Source: Lepturacanthus savala (taxonomy: Eukaryota > Chordata > Actinopteri > Scombriformes > Trichiuridae). Taken from it: DNA of 64,000 bases. The stretch covers positions 6,999,001 through 7,063,000 of the forward strand of contig CM060467.1 in assembly GCA_030544235.1 (NCBI GenBank), given 5' to 3'. The stretch's first letter is position 1; the number at the start of each line of letters is the position of its first letter. Below are positions 61,901 through 64,000 of this stretch, one piece after another. The notes under the pieces are model-generated. The model was not told the DNA's origin. It searched no databases and saw nothing but the letters and a program-made list of their open reading frames with translations. Position numbers and translations under genes: made by a program.

Positions 61901-63078
61901 TAGAATACAGGAAGGAAGGAGTGAAGTGTTTAGACAAAGCCTGAGCATCCCTTTATCCTGTATTATTTTCTAATCACTAATTTCTAGGCAAAGAGTTTGC
62001 CTCCTACAGATTCCCTATAGTGCCACCATGAATGTGAGGGGGAGGCCAGCCTGCCTACTGCACATAACTACCTAAACTATCTTAAATCATTTTAAGTTCT
62101 AAAAGGCAAAGACTAATTACTGTGAGAGCATCTAGTTGAACATATGAACTATATAAATTAAATGCAGAAAGAATAATCAAACAATGCTGATAATTTAAGT
62201 GTAATCTGTAATGTTTCTTATAATAAGCTGACTGACATGAATAAATATTTCACACTTCTCAAGTGAACAGACTGTTTTGTTGCTGTGTTTACGATACCAC
62301 ATTAATCACATGGATTAGTTGTTGTCTAGTGTTGCTCCTTGAATTTAAAAAGCTGTCAATCAATTTAAGTCTAATAACATGTTTCAGTCCTGCGTTTTGA
62401 TTAATGACACAATGGCTGCTTTTGTCTTCATTTGGATCACAATTCGCCTGAATGGTTGCGTTAATAAATTCATAAACCCAATCTTTCTTCTTTTCCCCTT
62501 CAACTTCCAGATACCTTATCTGTATCCAGTAATGACGCCCTGCAGCCAGGCTCCAGCCAAACCCTGGGTCCTCACAGCTCCCCCGGCCCCAAACGTCCAG
62601 GCAACACCTTAAGGAAGTGGCTGACTAGCCCAGTGCGGCGGCTCAGCTCCGGCAAAGCCGACGGCCATGTCAAGAAGCTTGCTCACAAGCACAAGAAGAA
62701 CCGCGACGGCACAAGGAAGAACATGGACATGATGGTCGGCTCGCAGAAGGATTCTGACGACAACGCCGCCACGCCACAGGACGAGACACTGGAGGAGGTA
62801 AGGGCTGATAGAGCAGTAGATCACACTTACCTGGTTAGAACATTCAGGAACCCAGTTGTGGTTCTGACCTCCTAGCTGACAGTCTTTATTTTTTTTCCTC
62901 TCTCCAGCGTATGCGTAACGAGGGGCTGAGCAGTGGTACTTTGTCCAAGTCTTCCTCATCAGGCATGCAAAGTTGCGGGGAGGAGGAGGGAGAGGAGGGG
63001 GCGGATGCTGTCCCTCTACCTCCCCCTATGGCCATCCAGCAACACAGTCTGCTGCAGCCCGACTCCCAGGACGATAAG
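16521..63078 (+). CDS. trio: trio, Rho guanine nucleotide exchange factor (partial gene, 37 exons in window)
   Basis: Spliced coding region of Trio, a very large cytoplasmic signalling protein whose first DH-PH unit activates Rac1/RhoG during axon guidance and cell migration. Joining the 37 exons listed below leaves one open frame of 1,857 codons. Counting from the first complete codon, the order is: Sec14/CRAL-TRIO about 1-150, spectrin-type coiled repeats about 165-1250, DH1 about 1262-1445, PH1 about 1450-1575, Ser/Thr-rich linker to 1620, SH3 about 1625-1690, basic then acidic linker to 1857. Identity is close to what I remember of human TRIO through nearly every exon, including the acidic linker ending QQHSLLQPDSQDDK, which favours TRIO over its paralogue KALRN. 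All splice phases agree and no exon of the human order is missing between the ends. The N-terminal exon and the C-terminal half (GEF2, SH3-2, Ig, kinase) are outside. trioa versus triob is unresolved. Confidence 0.96.
16596..18028 (+). other. Intron, noncoding
   Basis: Contains the (AT)n tract at 16866-16906 and otherwise unremarkable AT-rich sequence. No exon seen. Confidence 0.85.
16866..16906. repeat. (AT)n microsatellite
   Basis: About 41 bp of pure AT dinucleotide, 270 bp downstream of an exon. Confidence 0.95.
18029..18143 (+). CDS. trio: trio exon 2: Sec14 domain
   Basis: Acceptor acccacag and donor gtacac. Encodes GRDRRGGPVLTFPARSNHD then RIRPEDLRRLIAYLATIP, the first part of the Sec14/CRAL-TRIO fold, almost identical to human TRIO. 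Phase 1 in, phase 2 out (split Ser). Confidence 0.96.
18144..20274 (+). other. Intron, noncoding
   Basis: Begins with a short (CA)n run. Includes a small imperfect tandem repeat of ctgtagact near 18442-18472 and a CT-rich stretch at about 19610-19685. No exon seen. Confidence 0.85.
20275..20467 (+). CDS. trio: trio exon 3: Sec14 domain core
   Basis: Acceptor tttcctgcag and donor gtgggt. Encodes EEVARHGFTVIVDMRGSKW then DSIKPLLKILQESFPSCIH and VALIIKPDNFWQKQRTNFG, the most conserved part of the TRIO Sec14 domain. Phase 2 in, phase 0 out. Confidence 0.97.
20468..21703 (+). other. Intron, noncoding
   Basis: AT-rich with short homopolymer runs and a pyrimidine-rich 3' end. Nothing else recognised. 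Confidence 0.85.
21704..21808 (+). CDS. trio: trio exon 4: end of Sec14 domain
   Basis: Acceptor gtcaacaccag and donor gtttgg. Encodes TVMVSLEGLSKIVDPSQLT and ADFEGSLEYNHDDWIE, the Sec14 C-terminal segment leading into the spectrin rod. The donor is weaker than most in the gene. Phase 0 at both ends. Confidence 0.95.
21975..22445 (+). CDS. trio: trio exon 5: first spectrin repeats with expanded linker
   Basis: Acceptor cgtttcag and donor gtcaga. At 471 bp it is the largest exon in the window. It encodes the start of the spectrin rod (RSLSRLEELQETLS) and ends RKLKLDQCFQLRLFEQDAEK, a signature repeated in other Trio spectrin exons. Between LLQRLQ and LVAKV is a linker of about 40 residues (about 20 in human TRIO as I remember it) that is Gly/Ser-rich then His-rich (DHHHGFHTHVDTHN). 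Phase 0 at both ends. Confidence 0.96.
22446..23414 (+). other. Intron, noncoding
   Basis: Short (CA)n run near 23178-23200 and otherwise nothing recognised. The open frames here lack family features. Confidence 0.85.
23415..23537 (+). CDS. trio: trio exon 6: spectrin repeat
   Basis: Acceptor ccttgtgcag and donor gtaaga. Encodes MFDWIMHNKGLFLTSYTEI then GGNHQHAVELQTQHNHFAM. The xDWIxxxGxxFL motif is the helix start typical of Trio/Kalirin spectrin repeats. Phase 0 at both ends. Confidence 0.96.
23538..28311 (+). other. Intron, 4.8 kb, noncoding
   Basis: Contains a (CA)n run near 23660-23676, a poly(A) run near 25150-25163, an 18-bp perfect palindrome at 24749-24766 and (GT)n at about 27099-27117. 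No exon or foreign gene recognised. Confidence 0.85.
24749..24766. repeat. Perfect 18-bp palindrome
   Basis: tgacataatattatgtca equals its own reverse complement. AT-rich, in mid-intron. Confidence 0.8.
28312..28503 (+). CDS. trio: trio exon 7: spectrin repeat
   Basis: Acceptor ccttaatcatag and donor gtacac. Encodes NVYVNINRIMSVGNRLLES, then LEQEWKAFAAALDERSTLL, ending HQKEDQ. Matches the human TRIO spectrin exon closely. Phase 0 at both ends. Confidence 0.97.
28504..29732 (+). other. Intron, noncoding
   Basis: AT-rich. Nothing recognised. Confidence 0.85.
29733..29864 (+). CDS. trio: trio exon 8: spectrin repeat
   Basis: Acceptor atctttccccag and donor gtcagt. Encodes YMSKVEPWCKACGEGELPS then ELQDLEDTIHHHQGLYEHI, very close to human TRIO. 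Phase 0 at both ends. Confidence 0.96.
30053..30283 (+). CDS. trio: trio exon 9: spectrin repeat
   Basis: Acceptor cctttgacag and donor gtaagt. Encodes VSQDGKSLLDKLQRPLTPG, then AVHHVLDIIHEVLHHQRQL, ending QLCVFQQDVQQ, nearly identical to human TRIO. Phase 0 at both ends. Confidence 0.97.
30284..31624 (+). other. Intron, noncoding
   Basis: Dominated near its start by the (CT)n tract at 30494-30549. The rest is AT-rich and ends in a (GT)n-type run before the acceptor. Confidence 0.85.
30494..30549. repeat. (CT)n microsatellite
   Basis: About 28 nearly pure CT units, 210 bp downstream of an exon. Confidence 0.95.
31625..31747 (+). CDS. trio: trio exon 10: spectrin repeat
   Basis: Acceptor tgtgtgtgtgtag and donor gtgagc. 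Encodes VLDWIENHGEAFLSKHTGV then GKSLHRARALQKRHEDFEE, with the xDWIxxxGxxFL helix start. Same length (123 bp) as exons 6 and 22, reflecting duplication of a repeat unit. Phase 0 at both ends. Confidence 0.97.
31849..32040 (+). CDS. trio: trio exon 11: spectrin repeat
   Basis: Acceptor tgtgtttcag and donor gtgtgt. Encodes NTYTNADKLLEAAEQLAQT, then EEIYQAAHQLEDRIQDFVR, ending SVAFHTHVKE. Same length (192 bp) as exon 7, at the corresponding repeat position. Phase 0 at both ends. Confidence 0.97.
32041..34040 (+). other. Intron, noncoding
   Basis: AT-rich. A GC-richer segment at about 33640-33900 has weak tRNA/SINE-like features, but I could not classify it. Confidence 0.8.
34041..34210 (+). CDS. 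trio: trio exon 12: spectrin repeat
   Basis: Acceptor catctctattag and donor gtgaat. Encodes LWTWLEELQKELLDDVYAE, then SVEAVQDLIKRFGQQQQTT, ending IQQL. Phase 0 in, phase 2 out (split Arg). Confidence 0.97.
34211..34551 (+). other. Short intron
   Basis: 341 bp, AT-rich. Nothing recognised. Confidence 0.85.
34552..34726 (+). CDS. trio: trio exon 13: spectrin repeat
   Basis: Acceptor ctgtccacag and donor gtgagt. Encodes DSAISSNKTPHNSSMAHIE, then MEELFQERKIKLELFLQLR, ending RDAID. Phase 2 in, phase 0 out. Confidence 0.97.
35505..35572. repeat. (AT)n microsatellite, long
   Basis: About 34 uninterrupted AT units. Confidence 0.97.
37001..37075. repeat. (AT)n microsatellite, long
   Basis: About 37 uninterrupted AT units, the longest simple repeat in the window. 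Confidence 0.97.
37569..37649. repeat. 27-bp minisatellite, three copies
   Basis: Three head-to-tail copies starting at 37569, 37596 and 37623, sharing the core attaacttaact. Copies 1 and 2 differ at two positions, and copy 3 is more diverged at its end. Confidence 0.85.
39220..39415 (+). CDS. trio: trio exon 14: spectrin repeat
   Basis: Acceptor ttctccactcag and donor gtgagt. Encodes IISDLESWNEELSQQMNDF, then EQRLQHHADKALTMNNLTF, ending YVTEVQAS. Phase 0 in, phase 1 out (split Gly). Confidence 0.97.
39416..40296 (+). other. Intron, noncoding
   Basis: AT-rich. Nothing recognised. Confidence 0.85.
40297..40463 (+). CDS. trio: trio exon 15: spectrin repeat
   Basis: Acceptor tcatatcatgcag and donor gtacgt. 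Encodes VELLCDRDVDMATRVQDLL, then EFLHEKQQELDLAAEQHRR, ending RHLQAEVKQ. Phase 1 in, phase 0 out. Confidence 0.97.
40464..42159 (+). other. Intron, noncoding
   Basis: Contains a compound (TCTG)n(TC)n tract at 40906-40972 and a purine-rich segment around 41700-42000. No exon recognised. Confidence 0.85.
40906..40972. repeat. Compound (TCTG)n(TC)n microsatellite
   Basis: About six TCTG units run directly into about 21 TC units. Confidence 0.95.
42160..42279 (+). CDS. trio: trio exon 16: spectrin repeat
   Basis: Acceptor gttttgtag and donor gtaaaa. Encodes VLGWIRNGESMLNAGLITA then SSLQEAEQLQKEHEQFQHA, a match to human TRIO with one K/R change that I can see. Phase 0 at both ends. Confidence 0.97.
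42280..43555 (+). other. Intron, noncoding
   Basis: Contains a 21-nt poly(T) run at 42400-42420 and pyrimidine-rich stretches. No exon recognised. Confidence 0.85.
43556..43654 (+). CDS. trio: trio exon 17: spectrin repeat
   Basis: Acceptor ccccatgtag and donor gtatag. Encodes KTHQSALQVQQKAEALLQA then NHYDMDMIRDCAEK. Phase 0 at both ends. Confidence 0.96.
43764..43856 (+). CDS. trio: trio exon 18: spectrin repeat
   Basis: Acceptor gatttgaag (poor pyrimidine tract) and donor gtcatt. Encodes VADHWQQLMLKMEDRLKLV then NASVAFYKTSEQ. The weak splice sites are compensated by unambiguous homology and phase 0 at both ends. Confidence 0.95.
43975..44124 (+). CDS. trio: trio exon 19: spectrin repeat
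   Basis: Acceptor tctgtgtcccag and donor gtgaaa. Encodes VCSVLESLEQEYKREEDWC, then GGADKLGPNSESDHVVPMI, ending EQKEAFLK. Phase 0 at both ends. Confidence 0.97.
44329..44443 (+). CDS. trio: trio exon 20: spectrin repeat
   Basis: Acceptor tcgttacag and donor gtaagt. Encodes ACTLARRNADVFLKYLHRN then SVNMPGMLSHVKAPETQVK. Phase 0 in, phase 1 out (split Asn). Confidence 0.97.
44603..44718 (+). CDS. trio: trio exon 21: spectrin repeat
   Basis: Acceptor gtgtcatcag and donor gtgtgt. Encodes ILNELLQRENRVLHFWTMR then KRRLDQCQQYVVFERSAKQ. The RxRRLDQCQQYVVFE pattern parallels exon 5's KLKLDQCFQLRLFE at the same repeat position. Phase 1 in, phase 0 out. Confidence 0.97.
44719..45852 (+). other. Intron, noncoding
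   Basis: Contains a small perfect hairpin at 45714-45740. The middle (about 45100-45700) looks less AT-rich but matches no element I can name. Confidence 0.8.
45714..45740. repeat. Perfect short hairpin
   Basis: Arms aataagctggta and taccagcttatt are exact reverse complements with a 3-nt loop gtg. It sits about 110 bp upstream of an exon. Confidence 0.75.
45853..45975 (+). CDS. trio: trio exon 22: last spectrin repeat, first helix
   Basis: Acceptor gtttcctcag and donor gtacgt. Encodes ALEWIHDTGEFYLSTHTST then IHHTQELLKEHEDFQITAK. Phase 0 at both ends. Confidence 0.97.
45976..46278 (+). other. Short intron
   Basis: 303 bp, ending in a CT-rich polypyrimidine stretch. Nothing else. Confidence 0.9.
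46279..46473 (+). CDS. trio: trio exon 23: last spectrin repeat
   Basis: Acceptor ctattgctag and donor gtgagt. Encodes QTKERVKLLIQLADGFCDK, then VDKRYRDFSLRMDKYRTCL, ending GISSDSNKA. Phase 0 at both ends. The final Ala corresponds to a Ser in human TRIO. Confidence 0.96.
46474..46820 (+). other. Short intron
   Basis: 347 bp, AT-rich. Nothing recognised. Confidence 0.9.
46821..46936 (+). CDS. trio: trio exon 24: spectrin-DH1 junction
   Basis: Acceptor gtgtttacag and donor gtaagt. Encodes SKELQLDIIPASAPGSEVK then LRDAAHELNEEKRKSARRK, the basic segment just before the DH1 domain. Phase 0 in, phase 2 out (split Glu). Confidence 0.97.
46937..47691 (+). other. Intron, noncoding
   Basis: AT-rich. 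Nothing recognised. Confidence 0.85.
47692..47758 (+). CDS. trio: trio exon 25: start of DH1 (CR1)
   Basis: Acceptor tgtcctttcag and donor gtaagt. Encodes FIMAELIQTEKAYVRDLRE and CMD, conserved region 1 of the Dbl-homology RhoGEF domain with the invariant Glu of TEKAYV. Phase 2 in, phase 0 out. Confidence 0.97.
48018..48127 (+). CDS. trio: trio exon 26: DH1
   Basis: Acceptor tttttgtgtag and donor gtcagt. Encodes TYLWEMTSGVEEIPPGIVN then KEHIIFGNMQDLYEFHH. Phase 0 in, phase 2 out (split Asn). Confidence 0.97.
48292..48361 (+). CDS. trio: trio exon 27: DH1
   Basis: Acceptor tctctgtgcag and donor gtaaga. Encodes IFLKELEKYEQLPEDVGHC and FVTW. Phase 2 in, phase 0 out. Confidence 0.96.
48362..48726 (+). 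other. Short intron
   Basis: 365 bp, AT-rich. Nothing recognised. Confidence 0.9.
48727..48816 (+). CDS. trio: trio exon 28: DH1
   Basis: Acceptor tccttctcag and donor gtaggt. Encodes ADKFQMYVNYCKNKPDSTQ then LILEHAGPYFD. Phase 0 at both ends. Confidence 0.97.
48960..49052 (+). CDS. trio: trio exon 29: DH1 (CR3 helix)
   Basis: Acceptor gaatcttatag and donor gtacag. Encodes EIQQRHRLANSISSYLIKP then VQRITKYQLLLK. The LIKPVQRITKYQLLLK stretch is the most conserved DH motif. Phase 0 at both ends. Confidence 0.98.
49134..49245 (+). CDS. trio: trio exon 30: DH1 catalytic end
   Basis: Acceptor ctgtttgtag and donor gtgggt. Encodes ELLTCCEEGKGEIKDGLEV then MLSVPKRANDAMHLSMLD. The Asn-Asp pair in KRANDAM, which contacts the GTPase switch and is needed for exchange in human TRIO, is intact, so GEF1 should be active. 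Phase 0 in, phase 1 out. Confidence 0.97.
49506..49696 (+). CDS. trio: trio exon 31: DH1-PH1 junction
   Basis: Acceptor ctacctcag and donor gtaagt. Encodes FDGNIDSQGELILQESFQV, then KGRERHLFLFEMSLVFSKD, ending KYLYKSKLF: the start of the first PH domain. Phase 1 in, phase 0 out. Confidence 0.97.
49987..50088 (+). CDS. trio: trio exon 32: PH1
   Basis: Acceptor atgccctcag and donor gtaatg. Encodes TSELGVTEHVEGDPCKFAL then WVGRTPTSDNKIVLK, central PH1 strands. Phase 0 at both ends. Confidence 0.97.
50089..50937 (+). other. Intron, noncoding
   Basis: Nothing recognised apart from short homopolymer runs. Confidence 0.85.
50938..51077 (+). CDS. trio: trio exon 33: end of PH1
   Basis: Acceptor tggtcccag and donor gtaggc. 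Encodes ASSIENKQDWIKHIREVIQ, the C-terminal PH helix with its core Trp, then ERTVHLRGALKEPIHIPKA and a basic tail (KHKGR). Phase 0 in, phase 2 out. Confidence 0.97.
51078..51454 (+). other. Short intron
   Basis: 377 bp, AT-rich. Nothing recognised. Confidence 0.9.
51455..51554 (+). CDS. trio: trio exon 34: Ser/Thr-rich linker after PH1
   Basis: Acceptor ccccctgcag and donor gtagga. Encodes DGEELDSQGDASSQPDTIS then IASRTSQNTLDSDK, matching human TRIO and Kalirin. In Kalirin this is the exon after which the Kalirin-7 terminal exon can be used. Reading through the donor adds 18 codons before a TGA at 51609. Phase 2 in, phase 0 out. Confidence 0.97.
51555..54259 (+). other. Intron, 2.7 kb, with candidate internal first exon
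   Basis: Apart from the candidate alternative first exon at 52956-53051, the intron holds (GT)-type stretches at about 52314-52350 and AT-rich sequence. The segment at about 52380-52950 is less repetitive and could be promoter plus 5' UTR for that exon. No Kalirin-7-like terminal exon was found by eye. Confidence 0.7.
52956..53051 (+). CDS. trio: Candidate alternative first coding exon (short Trio starting before SH3)
   Basis: ATG at 52956 opens 32 codons reading MREWKTMERLEDRISNPVT then QLLSSLALPHYQR, followed by a good donor (AGG then gtatgtt). Ninety-six nt is phase 0, exactly what the SH3 exon at 54260 needs, so splicing gives ...HYQR-LSGGCELTV in frame. A TAA lies in frame at 52941, 15 nt upstream, with no plausible acceptor between, so it would be a first exon rather than a cassette. 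An internal Met at codon 7 has good Kozak context (aaaaccATGg). The product would lack Sec14, the spectrin rod and GEF1. Function and existence are inferred, and I do not recognise the peptide. Confidence 0.45.
54260..54512 (+). CDS. trio: trio exon 35: first SH3 domain
   Basis: Acceptor gtttcttttcag and donor gtagga. Encodes the SH3 core: CELTVVIHDFLAGNGGSSG, then ELTVRRGQTVEVLERLHDK, then PDWCLVRTTDRSPAQEGIV, with the binding-face Trp and Pro motifs. It ends SRSSMEMEGLFNHK. The RT-loop segment LAGNGGSSGEL is about three residues longer than human TRIO's TACNSNEL. Read-through past the donor adds GRRMIP and stops at 54530. Phase 0 in, phase 1 out. Confidence 0.97.
54513..62510 (+). other. 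Intron, 8.0 kb, with candidate internal first exon
   Basis: The largest intron fully contained in the window. Apart from the candidate Duet-like exon at 57223-57328, no exon is recognised. A (GGAA)-type purine stretch lies at about 56949-56995. The remainder is AT-rich with no identifiable element. Confidence 0.75.
57223..57328 (+). CDS. trio: Candidate alternative first coding exon (Duet-like Trio isoform)
   Basis: ATG at 57223 in good Kozak context (gacATGg) opens 35 codons plus one base, MARGIESLVSLNPFCSMDS then AQGGHTDNCKFWLLDL, ending at a strong donor (ctgg then gtaggt). The phase-1 end matches the phase-1 acceptor of exon 36 at 62511, giving ...LLDL-DTLSVSSND in frame. A TGA in frame at 57181 closes the reading frame upstream. 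In Kalirin, the Duet isoform, as I recall it, begins with its own exon joined at the same Asp junction after the SH3 exon, so the position is homologous although the peptide is not. The product would start at the linker before GEF2. Unverified. Confidence 0.45.
62511..62797 (+). CDS. trio: trio exon 36: basic linker after SH3
   Basis: Acceptor caacttccag and donor gtaagg. Encodes TLSVSSNDALQPGSSQTLG, then SSPGPKRPGNTLRKWLTSP, then VRRLSSGKADGHVKKLAHK, a strongly basic stretch, ending SDDNAATPQDETLEE. The conserved TLRKWLTSPVRRLSSGKADG block is shared with human TRIO, while the upstream spacer is slightly shorter. Phase 1 in, phase 0 out. Confidence 0.97.
62908..63078 (+). CDS. trio: trio exon 37: acidic/proline linker before GEF2
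   Basis: Acceptor cctctctccag and donor gtgggt. Encodes RMRNEGLSSGTLSKSSSSG, then MQSCGEEEGEEGADAVPLP and PPMAIQQHSLLQPDSQDDK, almost identical to human TRIO and unlike Kalirin in this linker. Phase 0 at both ends. The next exon, expected to start near human ASSRLLVRPTSS, is not in the window. Confidence 0.97.
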
Positions 63079-64000
63079 GTGGGTCAATGTGGATTAAACA
63101 TATACTCCCCATAGAATACTGTAATGTCCAAGAGTTGGAAGGAGGCTTACATGTGTATAAATATAAGACATTCCATAAAGTAAATTGACTTATAAATAGA
63201 ACTGAAATAGCTGTAAAAAAAAAAATAGTGAATAATAAAAAACTTAATCTAAAAAAGTGAGGTTATTTTTTTTCTTGTTTTACAGATTTGTTGTTTTCTA
63301 AAATAATCTATCTACATTACTGATATTTTTGCATGTTTTTTGTTTGTTTAATTCCTACAGACTTATTTTCTAAAATTATCTATCACATTTATTTTTTCTC
63401 AGTTCCACATGGATCTTTTCAAAACCACAGTGCAAACACACTAAATAAAACTACTAATATTTTTTTTTCTTTTCTTCTCTTACTTTCTTGACGGTTGCAT
63501 GTTTCCTTCCTTCAGCATTATGTTGATTTCTGTTCTGCCTCTCTTCTCTCCCAGTTCCCCTACCTATCCATGTAAAACCACTTCTTCATCTCCACCTTCT
63601 CTATTCATCTCTCGTTGCCTTCTCCAATTCTTTATCTCACTCCACTAAATGTCATTCCCCTGGAGTGTAATGAGTCCGTTGTTGCCAAAGTGAATGCTCC
63701 ATTCACTTGTTTCTGCTGTTGTGAGGTGTTTGTGGGACTAAATGATGTATCCCCAACAAGTTTGGTTGTTTACAGGGGATCCTCAAAAAAAAACTTTGCC
63801 TGCCACCATGCCTCAAACTGGACTGTGTTTCAGAGGCAAGATTTCTCTCTGATGGAGTATTAAGCAACACTGTTTGCTGTATACACGTTGTTTGACCCAT
63901 CATGGTGCTAGTGCTGGAATAGCAGTCCAATCCCAGAGTTTGCCCTTGACCTAAACCCGCCTCATAACCCCTATTTCCCCTGAGACCAGCCTGTGATTAG
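63079..64000 (+). other. Start of the next trio intron, noncoding
   Basis: AT-rich, then CT-rich around 63460-63620. No exon matching the expected continuation was found before the right edge. Confidence 0.8.

Noticed and set aside
16521..63078. Assignment to kalrn instead of trio
   Set aside because: The linker after the SH3 (GEEEGEEGADAVPLPPPMAI and the QQHSLLQPDSQDDK end) and spectrin exons match human TRIO as I remember it much better than KALRN.

Overview
The window is vertebrate nuclear DNA, almost certainly from a teleost fish. It is AT-rich and CpG-poor, with GT-AG introns of about 80 bp to 8 kb, many (AT)n, (CT)n and (CA)n microsatellites, and a tRNA-derived SINE of a kind I recognise from spiny-rayed fishes. 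All convincing coding sequence is on the + strand and belongs to one gene, trio (triple functional domain / Rho guanine nucleotide exchange factor). I cannot tell trioa from triob.

I place 37 consecutive trio exons between 16521 and 63078. Their splice phases match at every junction. Together they give 5,573 nt, that is two bases completing a split codon plus 1,857 open codons. The order is Sec14/CRAL-TRIO (exons 1-4), a long spectrin-repeat rod (exons 4-24), DH1 (24-31), PH1 (31-33), a Ser/Thr-rich linker (34), the first SH3 (35), and a basic then acidic linker (36-37). The 5' terminal exon(s) lie upstream of base 1 or were not recognised in the first 16.5 kb. The second DH-PH, second SH3, Ig and kinase exons lie beyond the right edge.

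Bases 1-16520 are the 3' part of a long intron (or 5' region). They hold simple repeats, a strong double hairpin at 5514-5626, a short hAT-like terminus near 10108, a SINE at about 15751-15940 and a small CpG-rich patch at 2041-2290. The spectrin exons are spread over 22-46 kb. The DH1-PH1 exons are tightly packed over 46.8-51.1 kb. The two introns around the SH3 exon are long (2.7 and 8.0 kb).

The most interesting observations are two candidate alternative first exons in those two introns. One (ATG 52956, donor after 53051, phase 0) would splice in frame to the SH3 exon. The other (ATG 57223, donor after 57328, phase 1) would splice in frame to exon 36. The second sits where, as I recall, the first exon of the Duet isoform lies in the paralogue Kalirin. 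If both are used, internal promoters would make short Trio proteins lacking Sec14, spectrin rod and GEF1, with or without the first SH3. Both are inferences from open frame, phase, Kozak context and donor sequence, and need transcript evidence.
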